From JBASNZ01 sp049657775 (GTDB lineage Bacteria > Actinomycetota > Coriobacteriia > Anaerosomatales > Anaerosomataceae), in the NCBI GenBank assembly GCA_049657775.1, contig JBASNZ010000050.1:1-64000 (forward strand): 64,000 bases of DNA, in the 5' to 3' direction. Position 1 is the stretch's first letter, and each line of letters opens with the position of its first letter. Under the pieces are notes generated by a model. That model was given only the letters and a program-made list of their open reading frames with translations. It had not been told where the DNA came from and ran no database searches. The position numbers and the translations under genes were made by a program. This document shows, in pieces, positions 8,849 through 17,279 of the stretch.

Positions 8849-9901
8849 TCAGTTGCCGAGCAAGCCGCCGACCTGCAGCGAGCCGCTCATCATGCCCATT
8901 CCGCACGTGAGGGTATACGTGCCGGCCTTGGTGGGGGGGATGTCCACCACCGTTGTCGCATTGGGCGCCAGGTCCACCAGGATGCCGAGCTGCGGGAGTG
9001 CGAGCTGATCAGAGCAAGCGTTGTCCTCACGGCGATCCACGACCAGCCGCACCGCTGTGTCGGCGGGGATGTTGACGACCTGCGGAACGAACCGGGTGTT
9101 CTCGATGATGAGCGGTACCTCGACCACACCATCGGCGGCCGTGGTGTACTGCGCGTCCGTGGTACTTGCCGGAGCCGCTGCACCAGAAACGGCCGTCTTC
9201 ACCGTCTGCGCGGTAACCGGCGAGCCCACGAGCGTGAGTCCGCGGTTGAGCATGACCAGGCCAAGCAGCGCGATGAGCACCGCGGCGACCGTCATCATCT
9301 TGTGCTTGAACGTAGTCGACAGCATGCCGGACACGGCGCCAAAGCCGAGCATGAGCGGCGCGGTACCGAGTCCGAAGCCGAGCATCGCGAGCGCACCCGA
9401 GATCGGCGTTCCGGCGCCCGCCGCGGCGATCTGTGCCGACTGGAGCGGACCACACGGCATGAGACCCGTGAGCAACCCGAAGCTGAGAGGGGTCGCTAAG
9501 CTCACGTGACCCGCTACCTCATCTGCCACGGCTCTCTTTCTGAGCGACCCGACCGCGTTCATCAGGAACTTCGGCGGTCGCGGCGTGAGCCTGTGCAGCA
9601 CGGGGAACTTGCCCGTCATCTGCAGGCCGAGCAGCACCATGAAGATGCCGGCGAAGACCGTCACCCATCCGCGCAGCCCACCCAGGTCGAAGATCGATCC
9701 GATCGTGCCCAGCAGCAGACCGACGAGCACGTAGCTCACGATCTTGGCGCTCTGATACGCGAAGTGGGGCAGCATGCGCCTGATGAACGGGCCCTCCTCG
9801 GCGCCCTTCACGGCGTACGTGAGGACGAGCGGGCCGCACATCGCCACACAGTGGATGCTGCTGACAAGTCCCACGCCAAGCATGGGAAGGAACAGGTTCA
9901 A
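8849..9901 (-). CDS. SafE/TauE-like membrane transporter (UreH-type) fused to a C-terminal cupredoxin domain
   Basis: I chose the TTG at 9901, behind GAGGAGA (350 aa); the longer frame has no ribosome site. The first ~245 residues carry six or more hydrophobic segments, with the family motifs HCVAMCGPL near the N-terminus and GLMPCGPL in the middle. These are paired Cys-containing repeats typical of the UreH/SafE branch linked to metal transport. Residues ~265-350 form a cupredoxin-like domain ending in TLTCGMGMMSGS, with a Cys and Met ligands. The fusion suggests a copper transporter whose external domain handles the metal. It lies upstream of the anchored cupredoxin. Confidence 0.88.
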   Translation of the reverse strand: MNLFLPMLGVGLVSSIHCVAMCGPLVLTYAVKGAEEGPFIRRMLPHFAYQSAKIVSYVLVGLLLGTIGSIFDLGGLRGWVTVFAGIFMVLLGLQMTGKFPVLHRLTPRPPKFLMNAVGSLRKRAVADEVAGHVSLATPLSFGLLTGLMPCGPLQSAQIAAAGAGTPISGALAMLGFGLGTAPLMLGFGAVSGMLSTTFKHKMMTVAAVLIALLGLVMLNRGLTLVGSPVTAQTVKTAVSGAAAPASTTDAQYTTAADGVVEVPLIIENTRFVPQVVNIPADTAVRLVVDRREDNACSDQLALPQLGILVDLAPNATTVVDIPPTKAGTYTLTCGMGMMSGSLQVGGLLGN

Positions 9902-9973
9902 CGAAATCTCCTCGTGTCTTAGGGAACGACGATGCACGGGCGCGTCTGCACCCATGCGGTACACGAGGGACTT

Positions 9974-10393
9974 CTAGACCGTGAGACGGACCCCGAGCGG
10001 ATCGGGCGGATGGACGTCAGGCCGAGCGACTTGCGGCGTGGTCACGCTGGTCGCGAGGAGAACCTTGGCATCGGCGAGCGTTGCGGCGGGGAGCGACTCG
10101 GAGACGGGCGCGCCCTCGGCCTGCACAGCCGCGGGCGTGCCGTGCGTCATCGTGGTGTCGCAGTCGGAGGTACCTGCATGGCACGGCTGAGAGGGCGCTG
10201 ACGGGGTCAGTCCGCCATCAAGCGCGCATGCGGACTTGAACTGGGAGTTCGTCGGCTGCGAGCAACCCGCGGTCGAGGCTACCGCGATACCGGCGCAAGA
10301 GGGCATCACGCACGTGGGCGCGATGGTCAAAACGAGCACCGCGGCCAGGAGCACCGGCCCGTAGACGCTGAGTATGGTGGTGCGGCTCCTCAT
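9974..10393 (-). CDS. Small Cys-rich secreted protein, probably copper-associated
   Basis: The ATG at 10393 has a GGGAGGAA site 12 nt upstream and is followed by a signal-like hydrophobic segment (139 aa). The exported part holds scattered Cys residues in CVMPSC, AGCS, SAC, QPC and SDC, and a His/Met-containing segment (TMTHG). I recognise no named family. Cys/His/Met content and position 72 nt upstream of the SafE-cupredoxin gene suggest an external metal-binding role, which is inference. The frame stays open to a GTG at 10687 that overlaps the stop of the upstream gene; GC3 is coding-like in the first ~55 codons of that extension, so a longer product or a separate small ORF cannot be excluded. 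Confidence 0.6.
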   Translation of the reverse strand: MRSRTTILSVYGPVLLAAVLVLTIAPTCVMPSCAGIAVASTAGCSQPTNSQFKSACALDGGLTPSAPSQPCHAGTSDCDTTMTHGTPAAVQAEGAPVSESLPAATLADAKVLLATSVTTPQVARPDVHPPDPLGVRLTV

Positions 10394-10683
10394 GCTCTTC
10401 CGTATTCCTCCCTGACTGGAACAGTCGGGAATAGCGCAAAAGGCGTGCCAAGACAGGCGCGGGAGCGGAGTAGATGAGGTCGCTCCTTCACGATCTTCTA
10501 GATTGCGAACTCCATAACTGAAGTGCACGTCCACATCGATGCCGGGACCCTTGAAGAACTCGCGGGTGACGTTGGAGAACCCGGTGGTGATCAGGCCGCC
10601 AGGCGCAGCGGACTTGGACCATCCGTAAAGCACGGCGGGCACCCTTCTCCAGGACGCCCGCCGCTTCTTCTCGTGCTTCCCGC

Positions 10684-11151
10684 TCACTCCGCTCGCGACT
10701 CACCCTCATCGGGTGTCGCGCTCGTATCCGGCCCCGACCCCTCCGGAGCGGTACCGGTTGTCTTCTCTTCCATCTTAGCCGCGGCCTCGCGGAACTTGTC
10801 CGCAGCCGATCTGAACGCACCCGCGAGCGAGGGACCGACCTCCTCGGAGATCTTCCCTCCCGCCTTCTTGAACGCGTCGCCAGTCTTCTCGGCGGCCTCC
10901 TTGAAGGACTGGCCAACCTCGGAATCGGCGGCCTTGTCGACAGCGTCACCAAGCGAAGAGGAGATGCTCTCCATCTTGGCCTTGATCTCGGCCGCGTGAG
11001 CCTTGTTGTCGGGGTCGTTCATCGCGGCCTTGACCCAACGACCGACCGCCGCGCCAAACTCGTCGAGTTGGGCGATGACGTCGCGCCACGCGTCGCCGGC
11101 GGTCTGCTGAGGTGCCGCGTCCGGTGTGGGGATAGTCTGCTCGTCGCTCAT
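10684..11151 (-). CDS. Alanine-rich amphipathic helical protein, unknown function
   Basis: The start is the ATG at 11151, with AAGGAGA upstream (155 aa). The sequence is charged and Ala/Lys/Glu-rich, with repeating 11-mer-like segments (EAAEKTGDAFKKAGGKISEE and relatives) that predict long amphipathic helices as in LEA-like or apolipoprotein-like proteins. There is no signal peptide and no Cys; the C-terminal tail is acidic and disordered. It is likely a soluble stress or membrane-surface protein. It is divergent from the carbonic anhydrase gene. Confidence 0.7.
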   Translation of the reverse strand: MSDEQTIPTPDAAPQQTAGDAWRDVIAQLDEFGAAVGRWVKAAMNDPDNKAHAAEIKAKMESISSSLGDAVDKAADSEVGQSFKEAAEKTGDAFKKAGGKISEEVGPSLAGAFRSAADKFREAAAKMEEKTTGTAPEGSGPDTSATPDEGESRAE

Positions 11152-11309
11152 CGTGTTCTCCTTGTCTGATGATCGCTTCCCATGAAGTATCCCCCAACCT
11201 GTGCCCCACACACGGCGAGAGGTGCGCGGATTCTGTGAATGTCGGGGCCGCCCGGTCGCCGGGCCGAACCAGTCGGTTCTCCGGCTCCCTCACGGACAGG
11301 GCATCGGGG

Positions 11310-11315
11310 TACTAT
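11310..11315 (+). promoter_or_regulatory. -10 box giving a probable leaderless carbonic anhydrase mRNA
   Basis: TACTAT lies exactly 6 nt before the ATG at 11322, and there is no Shine-Dalgarno site. The arrangement recurs at three other genes in the window. No good -35 hexamer is visible. Confidence 0.45.
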
Positions 11316-11321
11316 GTGGCG

Positions 11322-11894
11322 ATGGTATTCGACGCCGACACCGCTCTGCAGCGACTTCGCGACGGCAATCGCCGCTTCGCCAGCGGCAGCACGCTCCACC
11401 GCTTCGCAACCGACGAGCGCGCCGCGAGCATCGCAGCGCAGGAGCCCCTGGCGATCATCGTCGGATGCTCGGACGCTCGAGTCCCGGTGGAGGCCGTCTT
11501 TGACGTCGGCGTTGGCGAGCTCTTTGTCGTCCGGACCGCCGGTCATGTGCTTGCCGAGGCAAGCCTTGCCTCCGTCCGCTACGCCATCGAGAAGCTCGGG
11601 GTCGGGCTTGTGGTAGTGCTCGGGCACGAGGACTGCGGAGCGGTCACGGCCGCGCTGGCGGGTGACGCGCCCGACTGGCTTGCGCCCATCGTCTCGCACA
11701 TCGACGTCTCGCACATCGATGTGGCTCGCGCGCCCGAGGATGCTGACGACGTGGTTCTGGCAACCGCCGTCGACGATCACGTCCGGGACACGGTGGTCGA
11801 ACTCAGGACCTTCATCTCCGGGATCAGGCGATCTGCGCGTGTCGAGGGCGGCGCATACAAGTTGGCCTCGGGAGAGGTCCACTGGCTGGGATAG
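11322..11894 (+). CDS. Beta-class carbonic anhydrase
   Basis: 190 aa from the ATG at 11322; the longer frame begins inside the divergent promoter region and has no family similarity. The active-site motifs VGCSDARVP (Cys zinc ligand, Asp-Arg dyad) and VLGHEDCGAV (His and Cys ligands) are present and in order, so CO2/bicarbonate interconversion is expected. It is on the short side for beta enzymes (type II-like). The C-terminal helix RTFISGIRRSARVEGGAYKL is standard. Likely cytosolic, supplying bicarbonate for carboxylations or pH balance. A 56-codon ORF follows after 29 nt. Confidence 0.93.
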   Translation: MVFDADTALQRLRDGNRRFASGSTLHRFATDERAASIAAQEPLAIIVGCSDARVPVEAVFDVGVGELFVVRTAGHVLAEASLASVRYAIEKLGVGLVVVLGHEDCGAVTAALAGDAPDWLAPIVSHIDVSHIDVARAPEDADDVVLATAVDDHVRDTVVELRTFISGIRRSARVEGGAYKLASGEVHWLG

Positions 11895-11923
11895 GACGAC
11901 TGCGCGCTGGCGAGGAGACTGCT

Positions 11924-12094
11924 GTGGAGCCGCTGGTCATCACCGACATCACCGAGAACGAACAGCCCACCTGCATCGCTTTCGCCGGATGCACGCGCAT
12001 CGGCGCGGGCTCCGTCCAAGACCTCGCGGTCGCCGCCAGGGAGAGCCCCGAGACGGACCACGTGTGCACGCTGGCAGCGGGCGCGTTCGCGTGA
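11924..12094 (+). CDS. Small ORF resembling the N-terminal part of DUF2239
   Basis: A 56-aa ORF starting GTG behind a GAGGAG site, with its stop overlapping the next start (GTGA). The phrase PTCIAFAGCTRIGAGS followed by VQDLAVAARE resembles the N-terminus of DUF2239 proteins (normally ~180-200 aa); the remainder is missing. It could be a truncated gene kept for translational coupling, or an independent small protein. The start site and overlap argue that it is translated. Function unknown. Confidence 0.55.
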   Translation: MEPLVITDITENEQPTCIAFAGCTRIGAGSVQDLAVAARESPETDHVCTLAAGAFA

Positions 12095-12951
12095 GCATCG
12101 ACCTTCGCGCGGACCGAGACTCGTTCCGCTCCCTGCCCGAGATCGTGCGCTACTCGCACGCCTCGGCGTACCACACCATCACCGTCGTGGATGTCGGCTA
12201 TCGGCGCATCCTCAGCTTTGAGCGGAACCGCCAGTCGTCGATGTATCTCGACGATCCGTTCGAGACCGACTTCGAGTACCCCGACTTCTTCCATCTGGCT
12301 CTCGCCATCCAGCCGGCGGCCATGCGCACGCTCGTGATCGGCCTGGGCGGTGGGAGCGTGGTCAAGCGCATGTGGCGTGACTATCCCGAGATGTGCGTAG
12401 ATGCCGTAGAGCTCGACCCCGAGGTGATCGATGTCGCGCGGCGATTCTTCTCGCTGCCTGACGACCCGCGAATCCGGGTGATCGTGGCGGACGGACGCAC
12501 GTTCGTCGAGACCGCCCCCGACACGTACGACATCGTCATCGTGGATGCGTTCGACGATGACCGGATCCCGCCGCCGCTCACCACCGAGCAGTTCATGCGC
12601 GCCGTTCGCGATCACCTGAGCGAGGACGGCGTGGTCGCATACAACGTCATCGGCTCGATATCCGGCGATCACTCCAGGCTGTTCCGCAGCCTACACCGCA
12701 CACTCTCCAACACCTGGCGCAACGTCTGGGTGTTCAACGCGGACGAGTCGGTGGACGCGAAGGGCAACAACCTGGTGGTCTTCGCAAGCGACGCCGCGCT
12801 GTCTGAGACCGACGTGCGCGAGCGCATCCGCAACAGGGTCGATGGGCGTGTCTCGGTGACCGCCTTCCACCTGTTCGGCGAGAACCTCTACGACGGCCCG
12901 ATCCGGACCGGCGACGTGCCCATACTGAGCGACCCGAGCTCGGGGCGCTGA
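12091..12951 (+). CDS. Spermidine/spermine synthase-like protein
   Basis: 286 aa from the GTG at 12091. Residues ~75-200 form a Rossmann methyltransferase-like core with VIGLGGGSVVKRM (nucleotide loop), DAVELDPEVIDVARR (acidic cofactor-binding residue) and IVADGRTFVE, plus the DIVIVDAFDDD segment corresponding to the aminopropyltransferase catalytic acidic region. The N-terminal beta domain is shorter than in true SpeE. It belongs to the broad spermidine synthase family; whether it makes polyamines or methylates another substrate cannot be read from sequence. Coupled to the 56-codon ORF, probably cotranscribed with the carbonic anhydrase. Confidence 0.85.
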   Translation: MSIDLRADRDSFRSLPEIVRYSHASAYHTITVVDVGYRRILSFERNRQSSMYLDDPFETDFEYPDFFHLALAIQPAAMRTLVIGLGGGSVVKRMWRDYPEMCVDAVELDPEVIDVARRFFSLPDDPRIRVIVADGRTFVETAPDTYDIVIVDAFDDDRIPPPLTTEQFMRAVRDHLSEDGVVAYNVIGSISGDHSRLFRSLHRTLSNTWRNVWVFNADESVDAKGNNLVVFASDAALSETDVRERIRNRVDGRVSVTAFHLFGENLYDGPIRTGDVPILSDPSSGR

Positions 12952-12973
12952 ACGGAGCACACCGCGCGATCGC

Positions 12974-14320
12974 TTACTGGAAGTCGCAGTCCTCGAGCCG
13001 AGTGAAGAGCACGTCGGCCCGGGTGAGAAAGGCCCACGGGTCGAAGATCGCGTCAAACTGCGCTTCGCTGAGCGGACACTCGGGGTCCGCCGCCAGGAGT
13101 TCGCGGTAGCTCTTGCCCGCCCTGGCCTGCTGGATGTCGTCCCAGACCCGCATGGCGTTTCGCTGGACGACGGCGTACGCATCCTCGCGAAGCATGCCCG
13201 TGTCCACGAGGGCGAGCAACACGCGAGAGGAGTAGATGAGCCCGCGGGTCGCCTCGAGGTTGGCCTTCATGCGCTCAGGATACACGACGAGACCATCGAG
13301 TATCCAGGCGAGTCTACTCAGCAGATAGTCAAGCGCGATGGTCGAGTCGGCGAGCACGACGCGCTCGGCCGATGAGTGCGAGATGTCACGCTCGTGCCAC
13401 AGCGCCACGTTGTCAAAGCCGACCTGCGCGTTGGCCTTGACCACGCGCGCAAGGCCGCAGACGCGCTCGGCTGTGATCGGGTTGCGCTTGTGCGGCATCG
13501 CGCTTGAGCCCTTCTGGCCCTTGGTGAAGGGTTCCTCCGCCTCAAGCGTATCGCTCTTCTGCAGAGCCCTGACTTCGGTAGCGATCTCCTCGGCCGTGGA
13601 TGCAACGGTGGCGAGCACCGCGAGCAGTTGCGCATGCCGGTCGCGAGGGATGACCTGCGTGGAGAGCGGCTCCGGGACCAGGCCCAGCCGGTCGCAGACA
13701 TAGGCTTCAACGTACGGGTCTATGTTGGAGTACGAGCCAACGGCGCCGGAGATGGCGCCCACCGCAACCACCTCGCGGGTGTGCTCGAGGCGGCTGAGGG
13801 CGCGCTTGAACGCCCATGCCCAGCGCGCGTACTTCATGCCGAACGTCATCGGCTCGGCGTGGATGCCGTGGGTGCGCCCCACACACAGCGTGTCGCGGAA
13901 CTCGAACGCGCGGCGCCAGCAGATCTCGCCCAGTTCGCGCACGTCGGCCATGAGGATGTCGACCGCCTGGGTCATCTGATAGCACAGCGCGGTGTCACCC
14001 AGGTCCGATGAGGTCATGCCGTAGTGCACCCACCGGCTCGGCCTGGGGTCGCTCGCACCAAGACCCGCGTCGATGTGCTCGGCCATATTGGTCAGGAACG
14101 CGATGACATCGTGGTTGAGCGTCGCTTCAAGTTCCTCGATGCGCTCCACCTCGAAGGCGGCGGTGGCACGGATGTGCGCGGCCTCGTCGGCGGTGATGCC
14201 CGCCTGTCCGAGCTCCGCTTGCGCCTCGCAGGCGAGCACCTCGATCTCCTTCCATATCTCGAACTTGTTCTCGAGCTCCCAGATTCGGGCCATCTCGGGA
14301 CGGGAGTAGCGAGGGATCAT
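12974..14320 (-). CDS. purB: Adenylosuccinate lyase
   Basis: The start is the ATG at 14320, with GAGGAG 6 nt upstream (448 aa, normal length). It belongs to the fumarase/aspartase superfamily and carries the signature loop GSSAMPHKRNP (catalytic Ser) and the conserved RTHGIHAEP segment with the catalytic His. It catalyses two steps: SAICAR to AICAR, and adenylosuccinate to AMP, in purine synthesis. It stands alone on the minus strand, convergent with the spermidine-synthase-like gene. Confidence 0.97.
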   Translation of the reverse strand: MIPRYSRPEMARIWELENKFEIWKEIEVLACEAQAELGQAGITADEAAHIRATAAFEVERIEELEATLNHDVIAFLTNMAEHIDAGLGASDPRPSRWVHYGMTSSDLGDTALCYQMTQAVDILMADVRELGEICWRRAFEFRDTLCVGRTHGIHAEPMTFGMKYARWAWAFKRALSRLEHTREVVAVGAISGAVGSYSNIDPYVEAYVCDRLGLVPEPLSTQVIPRDRHAQLLAVLATVASTAEEIATEVRALQKSDTLEAEEPFTKGQKGSSAMPHKRNPITAERVCGLARVVKANAQVGFDNVALWHERDISHSSAERVVLADSTIALDYLLSRLAWILDGLVVYPERMKANLEATRGLIYSSRVLLALVDTGMLREDAYAVVQRNAMRVWDDIQQARAGKSYRELLAADPECPLSEAQFDAIFDPWAFLTRADVLFTRLEDCDFQ

Positions 14321-14469
14321 CGGGTGCTCCTCGAACATCGGTGGTGTGCCCATTCATTATCACCGAGGAAAGTAGCGGGGTCACGCATGGGGCCGACGCC
14401 CTTTGGGTATCAACCATCCAACCCCGGCGCATGTTGTGGTGCGCCGCTGTCCCCGGAAGGAGTCACAGC

Positions 14470-15042
14470 ATGACGATCAAGGGCACCAAGACCGAGCAGA
14501 ACCTCCTCAAGGCATTCGCGGGCGAGTCACAGGCCCGCAACCGATACACGTTCTTCGCGAGCGTCGCCAAGAAGGAGGGCCTCGAGCAGATCTCGGCGCT
14601 GTTCCTCGAGACAGCCGATAACGAGAAAGAGCACGCCAAGGTGTTCTTCAAGTACCTGGAGGGCGGCGACACGGAGATCACGGCCGCATACCCGGCCGGA
14701 CGCATCGGCACCACCTCGGAGAACCTGCTTGCGGCTGCCGAGGGCGAGAAGATGGAGTGGAGCGTGCTCTACCCCGATTTCGCCGCCGTGGCCGAGGCGG
14801 AAGGCTTTGGCGACGTGGCCACGTCGTTCCGCGAGATCGCCGAAGTGGAGGCGCACCACGAGGAGCGCTACCGCACGCTGCTCGCCAACGTGGAGACCGG
14901 CACCGTGTTCAAGCGTGACAAGGTCGTGCGCTGGAAGTGCCGCAACTGTGGCTACATCCACGAGGGACCGGAGGCTCCCGACGAGTGCCCCGCATGCAAG
15001 CATCCGCGAAGCTACTACGAGTTGTTCTGCGAGCCCTACTAG
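14470..15042 (+). CDS. rbr: Rubrerythrin
   Basis: 190 aa from the ATG at 14470, preceded by GGAAGG. The N-terminal ferritin-like four-helix domain (~1-140) carries the di-iron carboxylates in AGESQARNRYTFFA, ETADNEKEHAK and EVEAHHEERY. The C-terminal rubredoxin-like domain has two CxxC pairs (KCRNCGY and CPACKHP) binding one iron. It reduces peroxide with electrons from rubredoxin or NADH-dependent partners and is typical of anaerobes. A strong hairpin follows. Confidence 0.97.
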   Translation: MTIKGTKTEQNLLKAFAGESQARNRYTFFASVAKKEGLEQISALFLETADNEKEHAKVFFKYLEGGDTEITAAYPAGRIGTTSENLLAAAEGEKMEWSVLYPDFAAVAEAEGFGDVATSFREIAEVEAHHEERYRTLLANVETGTVFKRDKVVRWKCRNCGYIHEGPEAPDECPACKHPRSYYELFCEPY

Positions 15043-15063
15043 GGTCGTACGATCGCACCCGGT

Positions 15064-15102
15064 CAACGCCCCGCTTGTGCGCCCAGCACAAGCGGGGCGT
15101 TG
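15064..15102 (+). terminator. Strong hairpin terminator after rubrerythrin
   Basis: A perfect 16-bp inverted repeat (15064-15079 with 15087-15102, 7-nt loop) starts 21 nt after the rbr stop. No T-run follows. Confidence 0.8.
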
Positions 15103-15222
15103 TGCGCTCAGAGTCCCCGCACGCGTCGTGCGGCGCGTCCCCGGCGTGAGGCTCCTCTTCGGGTCCAAAGCGTACGCGCGGCGTACACCCACAGTCGCAC
15201 CCAAAGGTACTCCCGGCGTCGC

Positions 15223-15251
15223 TTGGTGGCGCGCGTGGCGGGGGCTACGAT
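15223..15251 (+). promoter_or_regulatory. Promoter for the two-component operon, leaderless transcript
   Basis: TTGGTG (15223-15228), a 17-bp spacer and TACGAT (15246-15251). The ATG at 15258 starts 6 nt after the -10 box and no Shine-Dalgarno site is present, so transcription probably begins at or next to the start codon. Confidence 0.6.
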
Positions 15252-15257
15252 GGGCCC

Positions 15258-16493
15258 ATGAGGATCTCCGGCATCAAACAACGTCTGCGCAGGATCGACC
15301 CGATCGTGATGGACACGGCGTTCGCCGTGGCACTCACGCTTCTGGTGTGCACCGTGGCCCACCTTGTGACCAACGTGCGTCCAGAGAACGCTCCGGCGCT
15401 TCCCAACCTCCACCCGTTCGTGCCGCAGCGCGAACGGCCGCCCATGTTCATCGCATATCTGCTCATTGCGGGCACCTTCCTGCCACTTGCGCTGCGAAGG
15501 AGGATCCCGTGGGTAGCGCTCGTCTTGAGCGGTGGGTTCGCTATCGCCTATCAGCTCATCCCCGACCTCCCCCCCGCGCCCATCACGTTCGGCCCGATGC
15601 TCGCCCTTTACTCGTTCGCGTCGTCTTCCAAGCGGCGACATGCCGGCCTCATCGCGCTCGTCGCGGCCGGTCTGGCTGTCTCGGTACTCGTGTTCGCGTT
15701 CTCCTCGAGTGTGCGGTGGGTCTCGGAGATCGTCGGCGTATTCGTGTTGCTGGCAGCCGCTGCCCTGCTCGGTGAGGCCGAGCGAAACCGGCGCCAGTAC
15801 ATAGCCGAGGTGGAGATGCGCGCCGTGGAGGCGGAGCGCACCCGCGAGGAGGAGGCGTACCGTCGCGTCGACGAGGAACGCATCCGGATCGCGCGGGAGG
15901 TGCATGACATCGTGGCGCACTCGCTCTCGATCGTCGCCGTGCAGGCAGGTGCCGCAGCGGCGGTTCTGGATCGCGATCCGGAGCAGGCCCGACAGTCGAT
16001 CGAGCACGTCCGAACCACCAGCAAGACCGCCCTCGCCGAGCTCAGGAGCATGCTCGACGTGCTACGCACCGGAGAAGGAGACGCGCCGCTTGCGCCAGCC
16101 GCCGATATCACGCAGGTCGACTCGCTCGTGCGCCCTGTGCGTGAGGCGGGGATCGCCGTCGACTTGGATGTGTACGGCGATCTCGCCGCGGTCCCCGCAT
16201 TCGCGTCGGTCTCGGCGTACCGGATCATCCAAGAAGCACTCACGAACGTCGTTCGCCATGCGCACGCGGAAACGGTCACGGTGTCGATCGCGCTCACCAA
16301 CTCCCAGCTCGTCCTCGAGATCACCGATGACGGCGTAGGCAGGGCGGCCGAGAGCTGTGAGACCCGCGGCCACGGACTGCGCGGCATGCGGGAGCGCGTG
16401 GAAGCGCTTGGAGGCGCGTTCCAGGCCGGTCCTGGCACCGAAAACGGATTCCGCGTGTTTGCCGCTATCCCACTGGCGCGAGGCGCGGCATGA
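15258..16493 (+). CDS. NarL-family sensor histidine kinase (HisKA_3 type)
   Basis: 411 aa. The N-terminal half has about five TM helices with short loops and no large sensor domain. A coiled linker (~175-215) leads to the HisKA_3 dimerisation motif RIAREVHDIVAHSL with the phospho-accepting His, and then an HATPase domain (IIQEALTNVVRHA N-box, DDGVG G1 box, GHGLRGMRERV). This is the membrane-sensing class often tied to cell-envelope or drug stress. Its stop overlaps the regulator start (ATGA). The regulator and a MacAB-like exporter downstream suggest the pair controls that exporter. Confidence 0.93.
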   Translation: MRISGIKQRLRRIDPIVMDTAFAVALTLLVCTVAHLVTNVRPENAPALPNLHPFVPQRERPPMFIAYLLIAGTFLPLALRRRIPWVALVLSGGFAIAYQLIPDLPPAPITFGPMLALYSFASSSKRRHAGLIALVAAGLAVSVLVFAFSSSVRWVSEIVGVFVLLAAAALLGEAERNRRQYIAEVEMRAVEAERTREEEAYRRVDEERIRIAREVHDIVAHSLSIVAVQAGAAAAVLDRDPEQARQSIEHVRTTSKTALAELRSMLDVLRTGEGDAPLAPAADITQVDSLVRPVREAGIAVDLDVYGDLAAVPAFASVSAYRIIQEALTNVVRHAHAETVTVSIALTNSQLVLEITDDGVGRAAESCETRGHGLRGMRERVEALGGAFQAGPGTENGFRVFAAIPLARGAA

Positions 16494-17164
16494 CGGTCAA
16501 AGTGCTCATCGCCGATGACCAGGCGCTGGTCCGGGCAGGATTTCGCGTACTGCTGGAGTCCTCGGACGACATCGAGGTCGTGGGCGAGGCCGAGAACGGC
16601 GAACAGGCGCTGTCGCTCGCCGCCCAGACGCACCCAGACGTCGTGCTCATGGATATCCGCATGCCGGTGATGGACGGCCTTGATGCCACGCGGCAGCTGC
16701 TTGCGAGCGACTCGCCTTCGGCGCCGAAGGTGCTCATCCTCACGACGTTCGACGCAGATGAGTACGTGTATGAGGCGCTCCGCGCCGGCGCGAGCGGATT
16801 CCTGCTCAAAGACACCGACCCCGAGCACCTCATCGCGGGCGTGCACGTCGTTGCCGCCGGCGATGCGCTGCTCGCCCCGAGCGTGACGCGCCGGCTCATC
16901 CGCGAGTTTGCGTCCCGGCCCGAGGTCCGCCGCGCTCACCCGAGCGAACTCGCCGCGCTCACGGAACGCGAGCGCGAGATTCTCACGCTGGTGGCGCAGG
17001 GTCTCTCCAACGACGAGATCGCAGCGGCGCTGTTCATCAGCCCGGCGACGTCGAAGACGCACGTGTCACGCGTGATGATGAAGCTCGAGGCGCGCGATCG
17101 CGCGCAGCTCGTCGTGATCGCATACGAGAGCGGCCTCGTGCTGCCTGGCCCCCCAGCCGAGTAG
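16490..17164 (+). CDS. NarL/LuxR-family response regulator
   Basis: 224 aa. The N-terminal receiver has acidic residues IADDQ near the start, the phospho-acceptor Asp in VVLMDIRMP, and the conserved Lys in FLLKDTD. The C-terminal LuxR-type helix-turn-helix (~155-215) holds LTEREREILTLVAQGLSNDE and TSKTHVSRVMMKL. It is translationally coupled to the kinase and ends 115 nt before the adaptor gene of the MacAB-like set, its likely target. Confidence 0.94.
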   Translation: MTVKVLIADDQALVRAGFRVLLESSDDIEVVGEAENGEQALSLAAQTHPDVVLMDIRMPVMDGLDATRQLLASDSPSAPKVLILTTFDADEYVYEALRAGASGFLLKDTDPEHLIAGVHVVAAGDALLAPSVTRRLIREFASRPEVRRAHPSELAALTEREREILTLVAQGLSNDEIAAALFISPATSKTHVSRVMMKLEARDRAQLVVIAYESGLVLPGPPAE

Positions 17165-17279
17165 AACGCGCTTTGGCGTACTACTCCTGGTGTACGACGA
17201 TTCGCTCCCCTCGCCCGACGCTTCGTCCGACGCTCCCACCTACCGTAAGGGTGTGAACACACACTCGCGGAGGTGAAGC

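Noticed and set aside
14341..14469. Longer rubrerythrin start at 14341
   Set aside because: The ATG at 14470 has a ribosome site and matches the family start; the extension overlaps the purB promoter region.
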